Part shown: positions 45,418-58,754 of the stretch, in pieces | Numbering within the stretch: the stretch's first letter is position 1 | Layout of the letters: each line of letters opens with the position of its first letter | Source of the DNA: Welwitschia mirabilis | Taxonomy: Eukaryota; Gnetophyta; Gnetopsida; Welwitschiales | DNA: 64,000 nucleotides | Reading direction: 5' to 3' | NCBI GenBank assembly: GCA_051453625.1 | Contig: JBOZIK010000001.1 | Coordinates: forward strand, 156,813,441 to 156,877,440 | Program-made: the position numbers and the translations under genes | Notes under the pieces: model-generated | Told to the model about the DNA's origin: nothing | The model's database searches: none | The model's input: only the letters and a program-made list of their open reading frames with translations

Positions 45418-47488
45418 AATTTACTTGCCTTGCTATTTTCTTTCAGCTTCCTATTTTGATAGTCTCTGATTTCATTTTTTTCGTTTTTAGTTTTTGTTTG
45501 TGTTTGCAGTCTGTACTTCTATTTTCTATCATAATAATTTGTTGTCTCGTATGTCATTCCCATGACAGATAGGACAACAATTAGGTTTGATAGTTTTTCA
45601 GCTTTTTGATAAATTTTCTATGTTTTTTGATAATTTTCTATTTTTATTTCCTATTCCTATCATCCTCTCTATTGTCTAGACGATAAGCAAGACAATAGTG
45701 GCTAAAATAATCATTTTTGTTTTCTGTTATTTTGAGAAAATACATTTTTATGACTCTATTGAGATTTCTAAGTTGACTGCTTGAGAATTTCAGGAATGAA
45801 ATGGGAAAATTTTGGAATTTCACAAGCAAATTATCTAAATTTTCTCTTAGCTTTTTTCTTTTAGAGGTTATTATGACATTACTTGATCATTTTTAAACTT
45901 GACTTATGCTTTTATCTCCATGACTAGTCTTTTGACTTGGGCATTTTGGTGGTAAGATTGGATTCATTTAATATTAGGACATTCACACATCCATTAACTT
46001 CAATCTAAAGGAAGATGCTTATTTTTATCAATGGTAAAAAGATCTTAGATTGTTTAACAATGTTCTTTTCTGTCTTTATCTTATGAATTTCAGCTTTGTA
46101 TTTTAAATTGTTTGGTTATGTGGAATGTGTCTTTAAAATTTTCTATTATAAAAAAAGGGCAGGGGAAAGGGAGGGTAAAATAAGATCATGATAATTTATT
46201 TATATTTCAAAAACATTGTCACCATGATGTCCTATCACAAGTACACTAGGGCAAATATTTCCCAGAGAAGCCTTTGGTAGTGTAATATGGTAGCTATGGA
46301 AACTCTACTAGGAGGTTAGTTGGCCATGCTTCATGGATCCTTACTTCTCTGATAGTGGTTGCACTCCCTTCATCATGGATAATAAAGTTGCAATTAACTT
46401 TTAGGCTATGGGGTTAGTGGTGTTCTTGATATCATCAGAGGTATTTCTTGTTTTCTAGACTCTTAGTTTATTCCACATGCTCATTTCATTTCTTGAGATT
46501 TAGATGTTTGTTTTGAGAAGACAATAGGTGAGTTCATTTTTGAGAAATTCTTTAGTTTGATCATTCATTTTATCTTTAGCATCGTCATAACCATTGCCTT
46601 ATCAAATGTAATTCTTCATACATCAATTCATACATTTTCACATCAAGTGATGTTATGATTTCTTTCATAGGAGTCTGCTAAGTTAAAATATCAGATAGGT
46701 GAGCTATCTTTCATTTTTGTTACCTTATGTCCATTATTTTTGTTTTCTTTTGTGGTTTGGTTAGTTATNNNNNNNNNNNNNNNNNNNNNNNNNNNNNNNN
46801 NNNNNNNNNNNNNNNNNNNNNNNNNNNNNNNNNNNNNNNNNNNNNNNNNNNNNNNNNNNNNNNNNNNNTTATGCCCATTCTTTTTGTTTTCTTTTGTGGT
46901 TTGGTTAGTTATTTTAAAGTCATTATTATATTTTCTTATCATCATGTTTTTCTTATTTGGTTTTCAATCAAAGCTTATTTCTTGCTTAATTGAGTTTTCT
47001 TAATAAATTTTATTTTTAGTGTTGTAAGCACTACTCTTAATAATTTTTATGGCGAAACATTTTTATTGTTCACTCTTTTTCTATACTTGTCAAAATATTT
47101 CATAGATTTATATATTTTTCAAATATGACATTACTCAGTTTTGCAATTCATTTTAGAAAGTTGTCCTCTTTTACCTATCTTCTCACTACCATCTACTTTC
47201 TTTATAATATTTTCCAATATGGGACATATTGCTTTTTCTTTGGAGGGTGCAGATCCATCTTCATGGCTTATTTTCAAAAAAATTTTAACTAAATTTAGAT
47301 CTTTCATGAGATAAAATTTTCAAAAATTTTCATACACATTATGCAATACCTATTATTTATATATGTGATGTGCTTTATGAGCCTATTTTATAATTTTAGA
47401 TTTATTTTTTGAAAAACAAAAGTGGCTTGCAATTATGGTTTTTTACTTGCTTTTTGTCAGGGACTGATAAAGACTAAGTGAGGGTATA
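45418..47488 (+). other. Element D 3' internal non-coding region
   Basis: About 2 kb with no gene-like frame. Holds motif copies 5 and 6 (45543-45581, 45660-45700) and a 100-base N gap at 46769-46868 flanked by a 44-base duplication. A weak polypurine stretch (AAGTGAGGGTA, 47476-47486) precedes the 3' LTR. Confidence 0.55.
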
Positions 47489-48582
47489 CGTTACACTGCC
47501 AATTTGTAGTTATTTGATGGGGTTTCATAAGTTTTTTTGTAGGACATTTGTACAAGTTTAAGTACAATTCTAAGGATTTTGGAGAAATGATAGAAAATCT
47601 TGGAAATATGCAATTCTTACCCATATTTGATGTATTTAGGCACATTCTAATGCACAAAGCTTTAGAGGAGGATTATTGATAAAAATACTAAGTTTTTCCT
47701 TAAAGATATGATTAAGAAGAGCATCGTCCCTCCTGTTGTCCCCACGATAGGCAAGACGGTGACACTGCTAGTTACTAACGTGGATTGACCAAATACTACT
47801 AAGTCATGATGCCGAGTTACCTTTTGTAATGATCTATCATTCCCATTGTCCTTCATATGACAATCAGGATGACACTGATATGTAAACGACTCTGATTGCT
47901 ACCCTTGATTGTTTCGTCCATTTCATTTATGTAAAAAAGCACGTCTTGTCATGCCTTCTGTTTGTCATTTTCTGCTGTAAGTTGTTATAAATAAGTTCTC
48001 CTTTGACTCTCCTTCTTATCTTCGATGCACTAAAAATTCTCGTGATAGAAGATCGAAGGGCACAAGATCCATCTCGAGTATTGCAGAAAGACATTCCTTT
48101 GGTGGGGGGGATATGTATCCTTCATTGAAACTCAGCTATTTTGTAACTCAGATGCTTGTTACTCATTCTTAATATAAACTTTGTTTTATTTTCATGTTTG
48201 CATTGTAGATTTTCTAATAACCCTTATAGNNNNNNNNNNNNNNNNNNNNNNNNNNNNNNNNNNNNNNNNNNNNNNNNNNNNNNNNNNNNNNNNNNNNNNN
48301 NNNNNNNNNNNNNNGTTAGTTCCATTTTGCATTGCATGTTAGATTAGGTTGCATCTTGCATTTGCATTATACCTTTTATTTCTTGCATTGTCCTTTATTT
48401 CTGGTCCCTATTATTCTTTTGCAAAGTAATCCGAGTCTCGTCTCATAGTCTTTAATGTGAATATGACATTTTAGGTCTACTCCCACTCATACTAGTGTGT
48501 TATATTGTGTGAGATATCTATTTATTTTATGAATGGTAGATCCTTTTGAACTTAAGCACTTGCACAAATACAAATTGCAACA
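47489..48582 (+). repeat. Element D 3' LTR
   Basis: Aligns with 41042-42075: GTTACACTGCCAATTTG at the start, GCAACA at the end, followed by TSD ACTAG. Its 84-base N run (48231-48314) corresponds to about 80 bases in the 5' LTR, so that gap estimate is right. Contains motif copies at 47721-47763 and 47838-47876. Confidence 0.9.
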
Positions 48583-48587
48583 ACTAG

Positions 48588-51500
48588 ATTCATGATACTT
48601 GAATTTCATCATGAGGTAAAAATCTAAATTGACAAATCATACAAGGGTTAGGGAACTTTTGGGAGCTTTTAAAACTTTATTATTTTGATGTCATCCTTGT
48701 GAAGAGATCATCCCTAATTGGAGTGGTTATCCATCATTGATCATTGATCACCATAAGTAGTATACAAGCTTGTCTCATCATGTATTTCTATATCCTTTTT
48801 CTCCCTTTTCTGTTTAAGTAGGATGAGGTGATTTCTTCATAAGGAAAGCCCACTATATGCCTAAGGCATATTTCATGCTCATGTTAACATGTGTTACATG
48901 TTTGCATTTCTAGTTCATAGAATTTATTCATAAATAGTTTGTTTAACATCTACTTTGTCATTGTTGCATCTATAATTATGTTTAACAAACTAATCACATT
49001 GAACAATTTTATGATGCATAAGTTAAAAGGTCATTTTTAAAATGATTTTTTATAGTTTTAAGTTTAAGATGATTGGTGTGTTAAGATTCATAACATCTTT
49101 TTAGTATTTATAACTACATTAAAAAATGGTTCATAATAGTGATGATATTATTCCAAAATCACCTATTTGATTTTGTACTTTAATGTCATTCAATGTTTGA
49201 AGTAAGTATCCATTAATTTGCCCATGAAACCCTCATTTTATAAACAAGTCATTTCAATTAAAGAAATGATAGTGATATTTGCAATTTCCTTTATTTAAAC
49301 TTGCTTTAAATTATCTTATAATAATAATCAGTTTCAATGATTAGGAAGAGAAGTACTTATCCATGATTTATACTCATCAAAGATATTTGTAATCTACTTT
49401 GAATTAGTCTTGATTTGATCTAAATGAATTAGTAAGTAAGCATTTGAAAGTCCTTGTACTCCTCATGGGAAATGAACAATTATGCTTGCTTGATATTGCA
49501 ATTGATAACTCTAGTTTTACTTTGTATGTCTTGACAACTAGTACATATCTTTTCTTGATAGATAAGGATATCTTCAACATAGATTATTGTCACAGACATA
49601 CCTTAAATATTAATTGCCAAGGTATAGCACTTTATATTTTATTTGAATCTGTGGTTTTTTTAATTGAATCATTGAAGGATATTTCTTTAACAATTTTGTT
49701 TAGAATTCTTGCATGCTTATCTTTTTTGCATTTATTTACTAAAACTATTAAATATTTATTTTATTAAACTAGTATTGTTTACTCTATATTTCAAGCTCAT
49801 GTAAATTAATTTTTCACTATTTATTTATATACATCTTGCTTTCTTTTAGTACTCCTTTATTTTCATGCACTGCACTTCATNNNNNNNNNNTAGTTTTCTT
49901 TTGCATACATTGTGTTTAACTCAAATAAGATATTACCAATAGGTGGTTTTTGAATTAGTTTATGCCATTTTCTAATGATTATTGATCTTGTCATAAAAAT
50001 AATTCTTTTCATACTTTCAAATCCTATTTAATTTGAATTCTATTCATTCATTTAGGATTACATTTGAAAAAGACTTTTAATATAAACAAATGTAGATTAA
50101 GTAGTATGATAAGGTGGTATTCTTGGTAGGTTGGATGGTTGAATCTCATTTGGAGTAAGATGCTTCATTAGGCGACTTTTTCTAGTAGCTAGAGTGGAAT
50201 TCGTGGTATCTTTACAAGAAAGTTCATTCTATGTTTTTCTTGTTTGGTAAGTTGTTGAACACTTATAACCCTCTCGTTTTATGTTTCTCAAATTTCTTGG
50301 TAAGACTCTTAAGTTTCTTTGGTATTTAAATATTGTTTAATTATTCAACACATGTGAGGAACTATGTAGTAGCACCTCCTTTCATCTTAGAAATTCACCT
50401 AAAAATATGTCAATTTTATTAGTAAAGGATACCTACTCTTATGCTTAAGTATAGTTCAAATAACAAAATCATAGTGGGAAGTTATTTAAGGGTAAAACTA
50501 TAACACCAAAATAAAAGACAAAAGTTGTAAGATCTATATACAAATTTTATTAAGAATAACTAAATAAATAGTAGACAAGTTTATATTTGTTATGTATTTA
50601 GCATTCCTAAGCTTCCACCTTGTTTAGGAAGAGTTTTACTTAATCTTCTTCACTCTAAACCTTGAGAAAATTAATAGAGTTAATTGTTGGACATCATTTC
50701 TATTACTCTAAGCCTTCTAACTTTAGCAAGGTATAAAATAACTTTACTTGGATGTTATGAAATTGGTAGAAAACTTACCATAATAGTTGGAGCAACATCA
50801 AAGTATATTTTTTGTTCATTATAGTCATGCGACTAATCATAAAACCTTACAAGATCAATATTCTAGATGCAAATCTCATATCCATAAAGACAATAATCAT
50901 ACAAATAATAATTATCATAATTCTAATAAAATATGAAACACAATGATAACAATGATTAGAACTCTATATTATTAAAATTTATGACTAGTGGTGATTGTGA
51001 CTAATGATTTTTTATCCTAAGCATAATTTTATGACCACATTAACAATGACATTAAACAACACCACCATCAAATTTCAAGTATTAAATATATTTATCATAC
51101 ATAAAGATATAATTTACAATGTTTACTATCCTATTTCAAAAAGAAAATAGAAATCTAAATTTCTTATCTCTTTAAAGCAAATAAAAAAAAAAACCACTAG
51201 GATATCAATGACTTCCTTACTATGAATTCTTTGTGGCAATGTTGAGATTCCAATAGATGGAATTATTATCTAAAAATAAAACATGTTAATTGTTGATTTC
51301 CATTTAAGTAAGAGATTATGACAATGACATGGTGAACTTAGTGAAGGAGAAGAAATGATGTGGTAAGAGATGCAAGAACAAGATGTTTTGAATTGCATGA
51401 AAGAGATTAATGTTAGCTAAAAAGATTAAATAAATGTAGGAAAGAATTTTATGAATTATAGTTTGTTCCTTAGTCATACCCGTATGTGTTTAATTATTTG

Positions 51501-54074
51501 ATTTATGGTACTTAATACATGCTTCTTCATTTATCGTATACCATTTTCCTTATTACATTGTTTTTTATCTTTTAATTCTTTTAATATATTTGTATCCTAT
51601 TTAATGACTATACCCTTTTGATTTTATGACCCCTCCACTATGTTGATTAACTGATCAAAAAGCTAAATTAGTTAATTACGTAATTCGACAACCACTGATA
51701 GTGGAAGACTAAAAATTATTAAAAAGTCTAAGCAAAGGTCAATTCACAAGAAATATTTGTTGCAATTTAAGTCAATACCCAAGATTGACTTATACGATTA
51801 ATTATCATATCTATGAGATAGATTGATTAGAGAAACTATATCACATTATATTAAATACTTTTATTTATTTTTTCATATATTAATGTTTGATTAACACCTA
51901 ATAATGAAAAGTGATTATCTAAAATAATTTAATTTTTGACGATACTAAGGACAATTCTTTTTGAGGTTTTTATTCAGATATCAATGAGCCTTGTCTATAG
52001 AAGAAAAATATTTCAACTTGTAAGCTTTCCAAGTTTTATATTAACATAAACTTATAAAAGCTTGAGGTTTTCAAAGCCAAAACTTCTATAATTAAATTTT
52101 GTAATTTCCACATCTTTGGTAATAGAAATCTATATGGTCTTAATTTAATTATTATTGGGTCTATTGTTGCTTTTTTTTTTAATGTAAAGAATATTCAATG
52201 ATGTCTATAAGATGCTTTCTTGGGGGTTTTTTAAAAAAAGCATTGACATTGTAACATTTGTGCCTACAAAATCATTAAATAAGCCTCCATGAAATGCATG
52301 AAGAGTGTACTAAATGACAACTATTAACTTCATAAGAGTAAATCTAATTTATTGAGCTTGGTGTAAGCATACTTGGATTAACCCATTTTTACAAGCGTTA
52401 AAGCTTCAAAGTTTCGGTTTCAAATTCACAATGTATGCATTGTCTTGTACTTTTACCCACGTATTCAAGGCATATGAACTTCGATTTTTTGGATATGAAT
52501 TACAAGTAATATGTAAATATTTAATAGTGGGCTTCCAAAACAATGATGACCAAAATAATTTTACATCAAATACTTATCATGCAATGCTAAATATATTTCT
52601 TTGTTATGGGGTGTTAATCATGATTTTTTTCCGTCAAATGATTAATTCTAAGTTCATATAGAATTGGTTAATAAATTACTAATAAGATGAAATTATTTTT
52701 CACGTTTATTATTAAATTGTGAGCTAATTCTACAATAGAATCATTCAATATCAACTCCTATGCCCTTTTCCAATTTGCAATGATAGAAATATTCAATTTC
52801 ATAAACACTTTTTTATATTATTTTACAAGAAATGGAAATACGAATATGAAATAATAAGAATTTAGAACGAACTCACTAGCTTCTCATTGAAGATTGCATT
52901 AAAATATTAGGTGTGTTTCCCCCTTACTTTTGCCTTAATTTTGTAATCCAACATGTTTTCTCTCCTTGCATGTTAATCATGTGATTGTTTTATACACGTC
53001 AATGGAATAATTTTTTGTTGTCTGGTACTTCTTGTAATCCTTTTTTCAATTACCTATTGGATTTCTACGTGATCAAATGTACTAGGGGTTTTAGATTCAG
53101 TTATCTTAATAGCATGATGATAAAATATTTACACCATGATAATATAACTATTAGAGTCACTTGGATTTTTAGACCATAACGTAATCTGATGGATATTATT
53201 TTTGTTATAATTTTAATGTTGATATTCGTCAACCATACATAAGCTTAAGAGTTATACCCACCATTTATATGATAGCTATTAGTGTTTACAATATAATTAT
53301 CTATTGTCATGGAACAATCTCTGACAAGCTTGTTAGCATTATCAAAGGCATGACTGTATTAGATGTTATCATCGTTATTTATATAACAAGTCACATTGAC
53401 TTAAGGAAGTTTTTTATGATCGTAAAACCCCCATGGGGATAACCACAATATTAAATTTTACACTTTTTAACATAGTGCTAGTTCTAAGGCTTCTAAATTT
53501 TTTAAGACAATCAAACAGGATTAAATTATAATTTCATTTAGATGTTTGTTAAACCTTCCAATATTAAGTGGTCTTTTTGAATCAGGTTCATAATTTAGAA
53601 CATCACAATTGCAAAGTTAAAATGCAAAATGTTATTCAATCAAAATTGGAAAGATACACTAACTCCTATGTAAAAAGACCTAGAAATTTTAAACCACATT
53701 TTAAACTTAACTTCATATAGAAAATAAAACATGTATGCTAGTGCTCAAGCAAATTTAACTTTACATATGCCTCTATCTACTATAATAAATAAAATTTTTT
53801 AGTATCCTAATCGCAGATATACTTGAAAATGGTGTAGTTGTCTATGGGTCTTGCCTTAATTAGGGCATGCTCCTTAAGACTATGGTTAGCTTTTGTACTA
53901 AGTTTAACAACTATGACCCTTGTAGTTATGATACGACTAAATGATGCAAACGGTTATAGATATGGAATCCATAATGGAATTACCAATATAGAATTGTTGT
54001 TCTTCTCTTTTCATGGACAGCTATACCACACTAACCATGGTCACTAGTTTGCTTGGCTAGATTAAAAACCACAG
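48588..54074. other. Unassigned AT-rich region
   Basis: About 5.5 kb with no recognised gene or element. The longest open frames (49444-49767, 107 codons, hydrophobic; 52431-52661, 76 codons) match no family I know and are most likely chance. A 10-base N run is at 49881-49890. Confidence 0.4.
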
Positions 54075-54079
54075 ATAGC

Positions 54080-55163
54080 TATTACCATGTAAAATTGACA
54101 TTCCAATCAAGTTAATTAACCAATTTATCTTAATGAAAGACATTATCAATATATCCTAAAAACATTTCTTTTATTACTTTTTTATATTAATTATGGACTT
54201 ATCATCTTCCCATGACATTTTCAGGATATTTATCACACTTTGAAGGACATGCTTTAGAATGATGATTATCCATGCTAAAATGCCAACACCACTATCCAGG
54301 TCACTTGGTGTTGTCGGTCCTTTTGTGTAAAACACTTCCAAACTCATGTTCTTGACTTGTCATGCACTTACCTAACGCTACAAGCCAAAGGCTCGTAACC
54401 ACCCCTCATCCTATGCTTGCCTATAAAAGGGCCTTGAGCCCTCATTTGTAATATCCTTCATTTTGGAAAGCAAAAGAATTCTTGAAGCTCAAGTCGACAT
54501 AGCTTTATGAGTCCCTTCTTTGGGGAGAAATCTTGATACAAGGATAGCTTTAGGAGTCTCATCCAACTTCCTTCTTCTTCTGATCCAGTAATGTATCTTT
54601 TTTTATTAACACAAAGTAGATGTCATTTTGATTTTGAGTCACGAATAACTTCATTTTTTAATGCTTAGTGAATCTACTTTAGCAAGTTCTTTTGTCAACT
54701 GAGTGAATTCATTAGTTAATTGATCTAAGTCTTTTTAATTTGATAGATCTTGTGCATAATCGTTCATACTTTCCATGCTTATTATAAGATTGTGAAAGAT
54801 CAAGTAACTTTTGAATTCACCAATTCTCATATAGTGAATAGGATTACGTTACCATGACCAAAGCCATATTAGTTGATAATTTAAAGTGTGTTTCAGGAAG
54901 GTTGAAAACATCATCGGAGTGAAGAATGGATGGTGGACAAATTGGGTGAAACCTCGGAGCTTGTTTGCTTCCCTATTTCTCTAATCAAAGTTTCAACAAG
55001 TTCTCAACTCTTTTTTTTTTTTGTTACCCTCTTTCTTTCTTTTTGTAACTTGCAACTTGGTAAGATTGTGTAACTTCTGAAGCCAAACCCAATTATCCTT
55101 TTGGAAGAATGATAGTAACTATTAACTTAGTTTTAAATCTAGTTCAATAGACTCACATGAATA
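54080..55163 (+). repeat. Element E 5' LTR, internally deleted
   Basis: Starts TATTACCATGTAAAATTGAC and ends CATGAATA. Relative to the 3' LTR it lacks roughly 230-250 bases between GACTTGTCATG and ACCTAA.GC, upstream of the TATA box (TATAAAAG, 54422-54429). Confidence 0.85.
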
Positions 55164-55169
55164 AGATTT

Positions 55170-55187
55170 TGGCACCGTTGTTGAGAA
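55170..55187 (+). promoter_or_regulatory. Element E primer-binding site
   Basis: TGGCACCGTTGTTGAGAA, six bases after the LTR end; tRNA-Asp type with C-to-T and G-to-A differences. Confidence 0.75.
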
Positions 55188-57410
55188 TAATGGCACAGTA
55201 GCTGTTCAGAAAGAGCACAAACTTTACTTTCTTAGAAGTCTTTTTTAGTTAGTTTTTGTTTTCCAGTGGTGGGTATTGGTCCTTTCTAGTGATACTCGAA
55301 TTGGTCCTTTTTTTCTTTCTTGTGTGTGTTGTTTCCTTTCTTTTCCTTCCAATGGTTGATAATAATCATTTTCAGTGATACCCAAACTGGTTTAGTTTTG
55401 AGATTTCTTTAGTTTTTACTCTAACTTAATTTGTGTTACAAGTCTGACAATGTTTTTAGTAGGTTGCGACCAAGGGCATAAAACTAAAATTTAACTTGCT
55501 TTGTGTGCTTTCTGTTATTTCTTACATTTTCATAATTTGGTTTTTAATTTTCTACTTGGTCTATTTGTTGTCATAAATACTAAAAACATTAAAAGTTTTG
55601 TGATTTAGTTTTTGTTAAGATTGGTTTCATTTGTGTAGTCGTCTTCATTTTTTGTTACATTTTCCTGAGACCCTGCAACATGAAAAGCTTTGTGTAGTTG
55701 CATCAATAACGTGTCTATTTTTTTTGAAACAATTCTTCAAAAAAGATCGGCACCACTGGCTTTTTCATGAGTTTTGCCTCAAATTTTATCTATAACCTCT
55801 ATTCGACCTCCGAAATACTTTCTGATATCAGACCTCTTCCAAAATCTTAAAAAGTTATGAAAACAAGAACCTATAATCAATTTTGTATACCATTTTCTAA
55901 AACTTGACATGGGTTGGGAACGTCATCCCTTTGGGAGACTTTATTAAGTACCTTCTGAACCCCACTCTGCCTATGCAAACTGCGAAGATCCCCACAACAT
56001 GCCTAATTATGTTTAACCTAAACAAATTGTGGAAGATTACATTCTGCTCAAGCAAACTTTAGGGGACTACCTCCAATGTTATAACAATCCTTACCCTTTA
56101 TCCTTCCTACCATGTTTAATTACTAGTACCCTTCACTTCTCCTTACCTCGAATTTGAAAAGCCTTATTTTCCATAAGAGCAGTTTCATCTTATGTTTCCT
56201 ACCGTGCCTCATGACCCTTATCATTTAATCCTTCGATCTTCCTAGATGCAACAATAATCTTCATCCACCCCAACTCATGGAGAGTAAAGTCCAAGTTAAC
56301 TATGACCATGAAAGAACTTTGAAATAACACTTCTCTTTCCTAAGTACAATTGAGCAAAGTTTTCAAACCCACACACAAATTCTCCAATAAATAACCCAAC
56401 CTAATACTTAAATCATTGGGATTCTCAGCCAACAAAAAGAGGACCTTTCTATAATCCACAAATCTAAGAGTCTTGAAAACTTTGAAAGGATTAAAAATAG
56501 TGAAACCAATGATACTCAAGCCATATCCTTTAGAATGATGAAAAAACCAATAACAAAATCCATAAGTACTTTGAGTTTAAGGTTGCATTAGAGAATGAAC
56601 GATTATGTGCAACAAGGTTATACTTTGAAGTAGGGTTAAACATGTCAGAGGATGAGCAATCATTAGAAGATGAGTAAGCATCACAGAACATATATGTTCG
56701 TAGAAAAGGAAAATAATGAAAAGAAAAAGGTGGGAATTGGAGGTCTTCTATGTCTATTATCTTTTAACTTTTATACTTAAGATTTGCTGTGATTTCTTGA
56801 ATTTGTCTAAGTTATTTGTTGATACTATGCTTCTTTGATATTAAAATCCACAAAAAAATATAAAAAACATAATAAGGGTCATTAATTTAGGTAAGTTTGC
56901 TCATTTATTTATCGGTTTTGTGGTCAAGTCCTTTGCCATATTTTCGTTTTCCATCTGCATCACTAATTCCATTTCACCTCCGTTTCATGAGAAATAACAT
57001 CATCAGGCATAAATCATTTTAGAAATCCACTTTTCATTTAGAATTTCTCAAATAAGTTAGTCCCATCTTAGGTAGTTTTTCCCTTTTTGTAGCTTAGTTC
57101 TATCGCTTTGCATCTCTTTCTTTCAATAAATGGACTTGTCAAGATTTTTTGAAGGCTATGTTCTCAAAATGATTTTAACACTTTCATCATTAAACTTTAA
57201 AGACAAAGTTCAGTTGTGGTTGGGGGTACAAAATCTATTTCACAGAATTTTTAAATTTTGATGCTTTAATTTCAGAAAATTGATTATAAATTTTTCAAAA
57301 AAATGTCATTTTTCACACTTGAGTGTTTTTCCTTTGGACAATTTTCCCATGTTAATCATTTCGTTATCAACTTTTTGCTAAGAGTCTAACAAAAATTTGG
57401 TTAGGGGATG
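55188..57410 (+). other. Element E internal region, no recognisable gene
   Basis: Longest readable stretches are QIVEDYILLKQTLGDYLQ (about 56025) and a Lys/Asn/Ser-rich segment (56420-56540); neither matches a known domain. A polypurine tract TTAGGGGATG (57401-57410) abuts the 3' LTR. Confidence 0.55.
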
Positions 57411-58749
57411 TGTTAACATCTAAAAATTGACATTCTAATCAAGTTAATTGACCAATTTATCTTAATGAAAGACATTAATATAATTGATTGATCATAAAAA
57501 CATGTCTTCTATTACTTTTTATATTAATTATGGATGTATCATCTTCCCATGACATTTTCACAATGTTTATTGCACTTTGAAGGACATGCTTTAAAATGAT
57601 GATTATCCAGGCTAAAATGCTAGTGCCGCCATCAAGGTCACCCGACGTCGTCGGTCCTTCTGTACAGAACACTTCCAAACTCACGTTTTTGACTTGTCAT
57701 GTAAAATTTAGTCAAATCCATTTATGGGCTTAATCAGATTTCACCTTGAAAATAACTTGCATCTTTATAACATGTGGTGATGATGACGACGACACGCAGT
57801 AGCAACATGTAGCAATGCTGAGTAAAAAGCCGATGAAGACATGGTAGCATCAATAGTTGACAGAAGTAGCACTTTCCAAAAGCCAAGTGTTGGGCTCATC
57901 ATGATGATTCCTACCTAATGCAAAATGACAAAGACTCCACCTAGTAGTACAAGCCATATTTGGTAGCCGCTCATCATATGTTACAAGCCAACCACCCCTC
58001 AATCCATGCTCGCCTATAAAAGGGCCTTTAGGCCTTATTTGTAATATCCTTGATTTTAGAAAGTAAAAGAATCCTTAGAGCATCATGTAGACATGGCCTT
58101 CTGAGTCCTTTCTTTGGGGAGTAAGTTTGTTACAACGATAGCTTGAGGAGTCTCATCCAGCTTCCTTCTTCTTCTGGTTATGTAATGTATCTCCTTTGGT
58201 TAATACAAATTAGATGTCATTTTGATTTTGAGCCACAAATAGCTTCGTATTTTTAATGCTTAGTGAACCTACTCTATCAAGTTCTTTTGTCAATCAAGTA
58301 AATCCATTAGTTAATTGGTCCAAGTCTTCTTAATTTGATGGACCATGTGTAATCGTTCATGCTTTCCATGCTTGTTATAAAGCTGTGAAGGATCAAGTAA
58401 CTTTCAAATTCACCACGCCTCATATGGTGAATAAGATTATCTCACTATGGTCGAAGCTGTGTTACTAGATAGTTTAAAGTGTGTTTTAGGAAGATGCAAG
58501 ACATTATCAAAGTGAAGAATAGCTAGTGGACGAATCAGGTGAACCCTTGGAGCTTGCTTGCTTCCCTGTTTCTCCAACCAAAGTTTCAACAAATTCTTAA
58601 CTCTCTTCTTTTCCCCTTTCTTTCTTTTTGTAACTTCCAAGTTAGCAAGAGTGTGTGACTACTAAAAGCCAACCCCAATTATCCCTGTCAAAGAACAATA
58701 TTGAGTGTTAACTCGGTTTTAAATCTCATTCATTGTACTTACACGAACA
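57411..58749 (+). repeat. Element E 3' LTR, full length
   Basis: Starts TGTTAACATCTAAAAATTG after TTAGGGGATG and ends TTACACGAACA. TATA box TATAAAAG at 58015-58022. Confidence 0.9.
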
Positions 58750-58754
58750 ATAGC

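Larger units (their letters stand above)
41042..48582 (+). mobile_element. Element D: complete non-autonomous gypsy-type element with gag and protease only
   Basis: Direct LTRs at 41042-42075 and 47489-48582 lie inside a perfect 5-base target duplication ACTAG (41037-41041 and 48583-48587). A tRNA-Asp-type PBS follows the 5' LTR. The internal 5.4 kb holds gag (42574-44360) and an aspartic protease (44392-44990), then a short ORF (45070-45417), and no RT, RNase H or integrase on either strand. It would have needed another element's pol to move. LTR copies are about 85-90% alike by eye, so the insertion is old. Confidence 0.9.
54080..58749 (+). mobile_element. Element E: complete non-autonomous LTR element related to gypsy G
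   Basis: LTRs at 54080-55163 and 57411-58749 lie within a perfect 5-base target duplication ATAGC (54075-54079 and 58750-58754). A tRNA-Asp-like PBS (TGGCACCGTTGTTGAGAA) is at 55170. The internal region is only 2.25 kb and shows no gag, protease, RT or integrase, so it fits the large-retrotransposon-derivative (LARD) class. The LTR start, PBS spacing and core promoter (CTATAAAAGGGC) resemble gypsy G, suggesting an Athila-like parent. Confidence 0.9.

Noticed and set aside
49444-49767. 107-codon frame as a possible host gene
   Set aside because: No recognisable domain, no splice-site support and no neighbouring exons; AT-rich chance frame is more likely.
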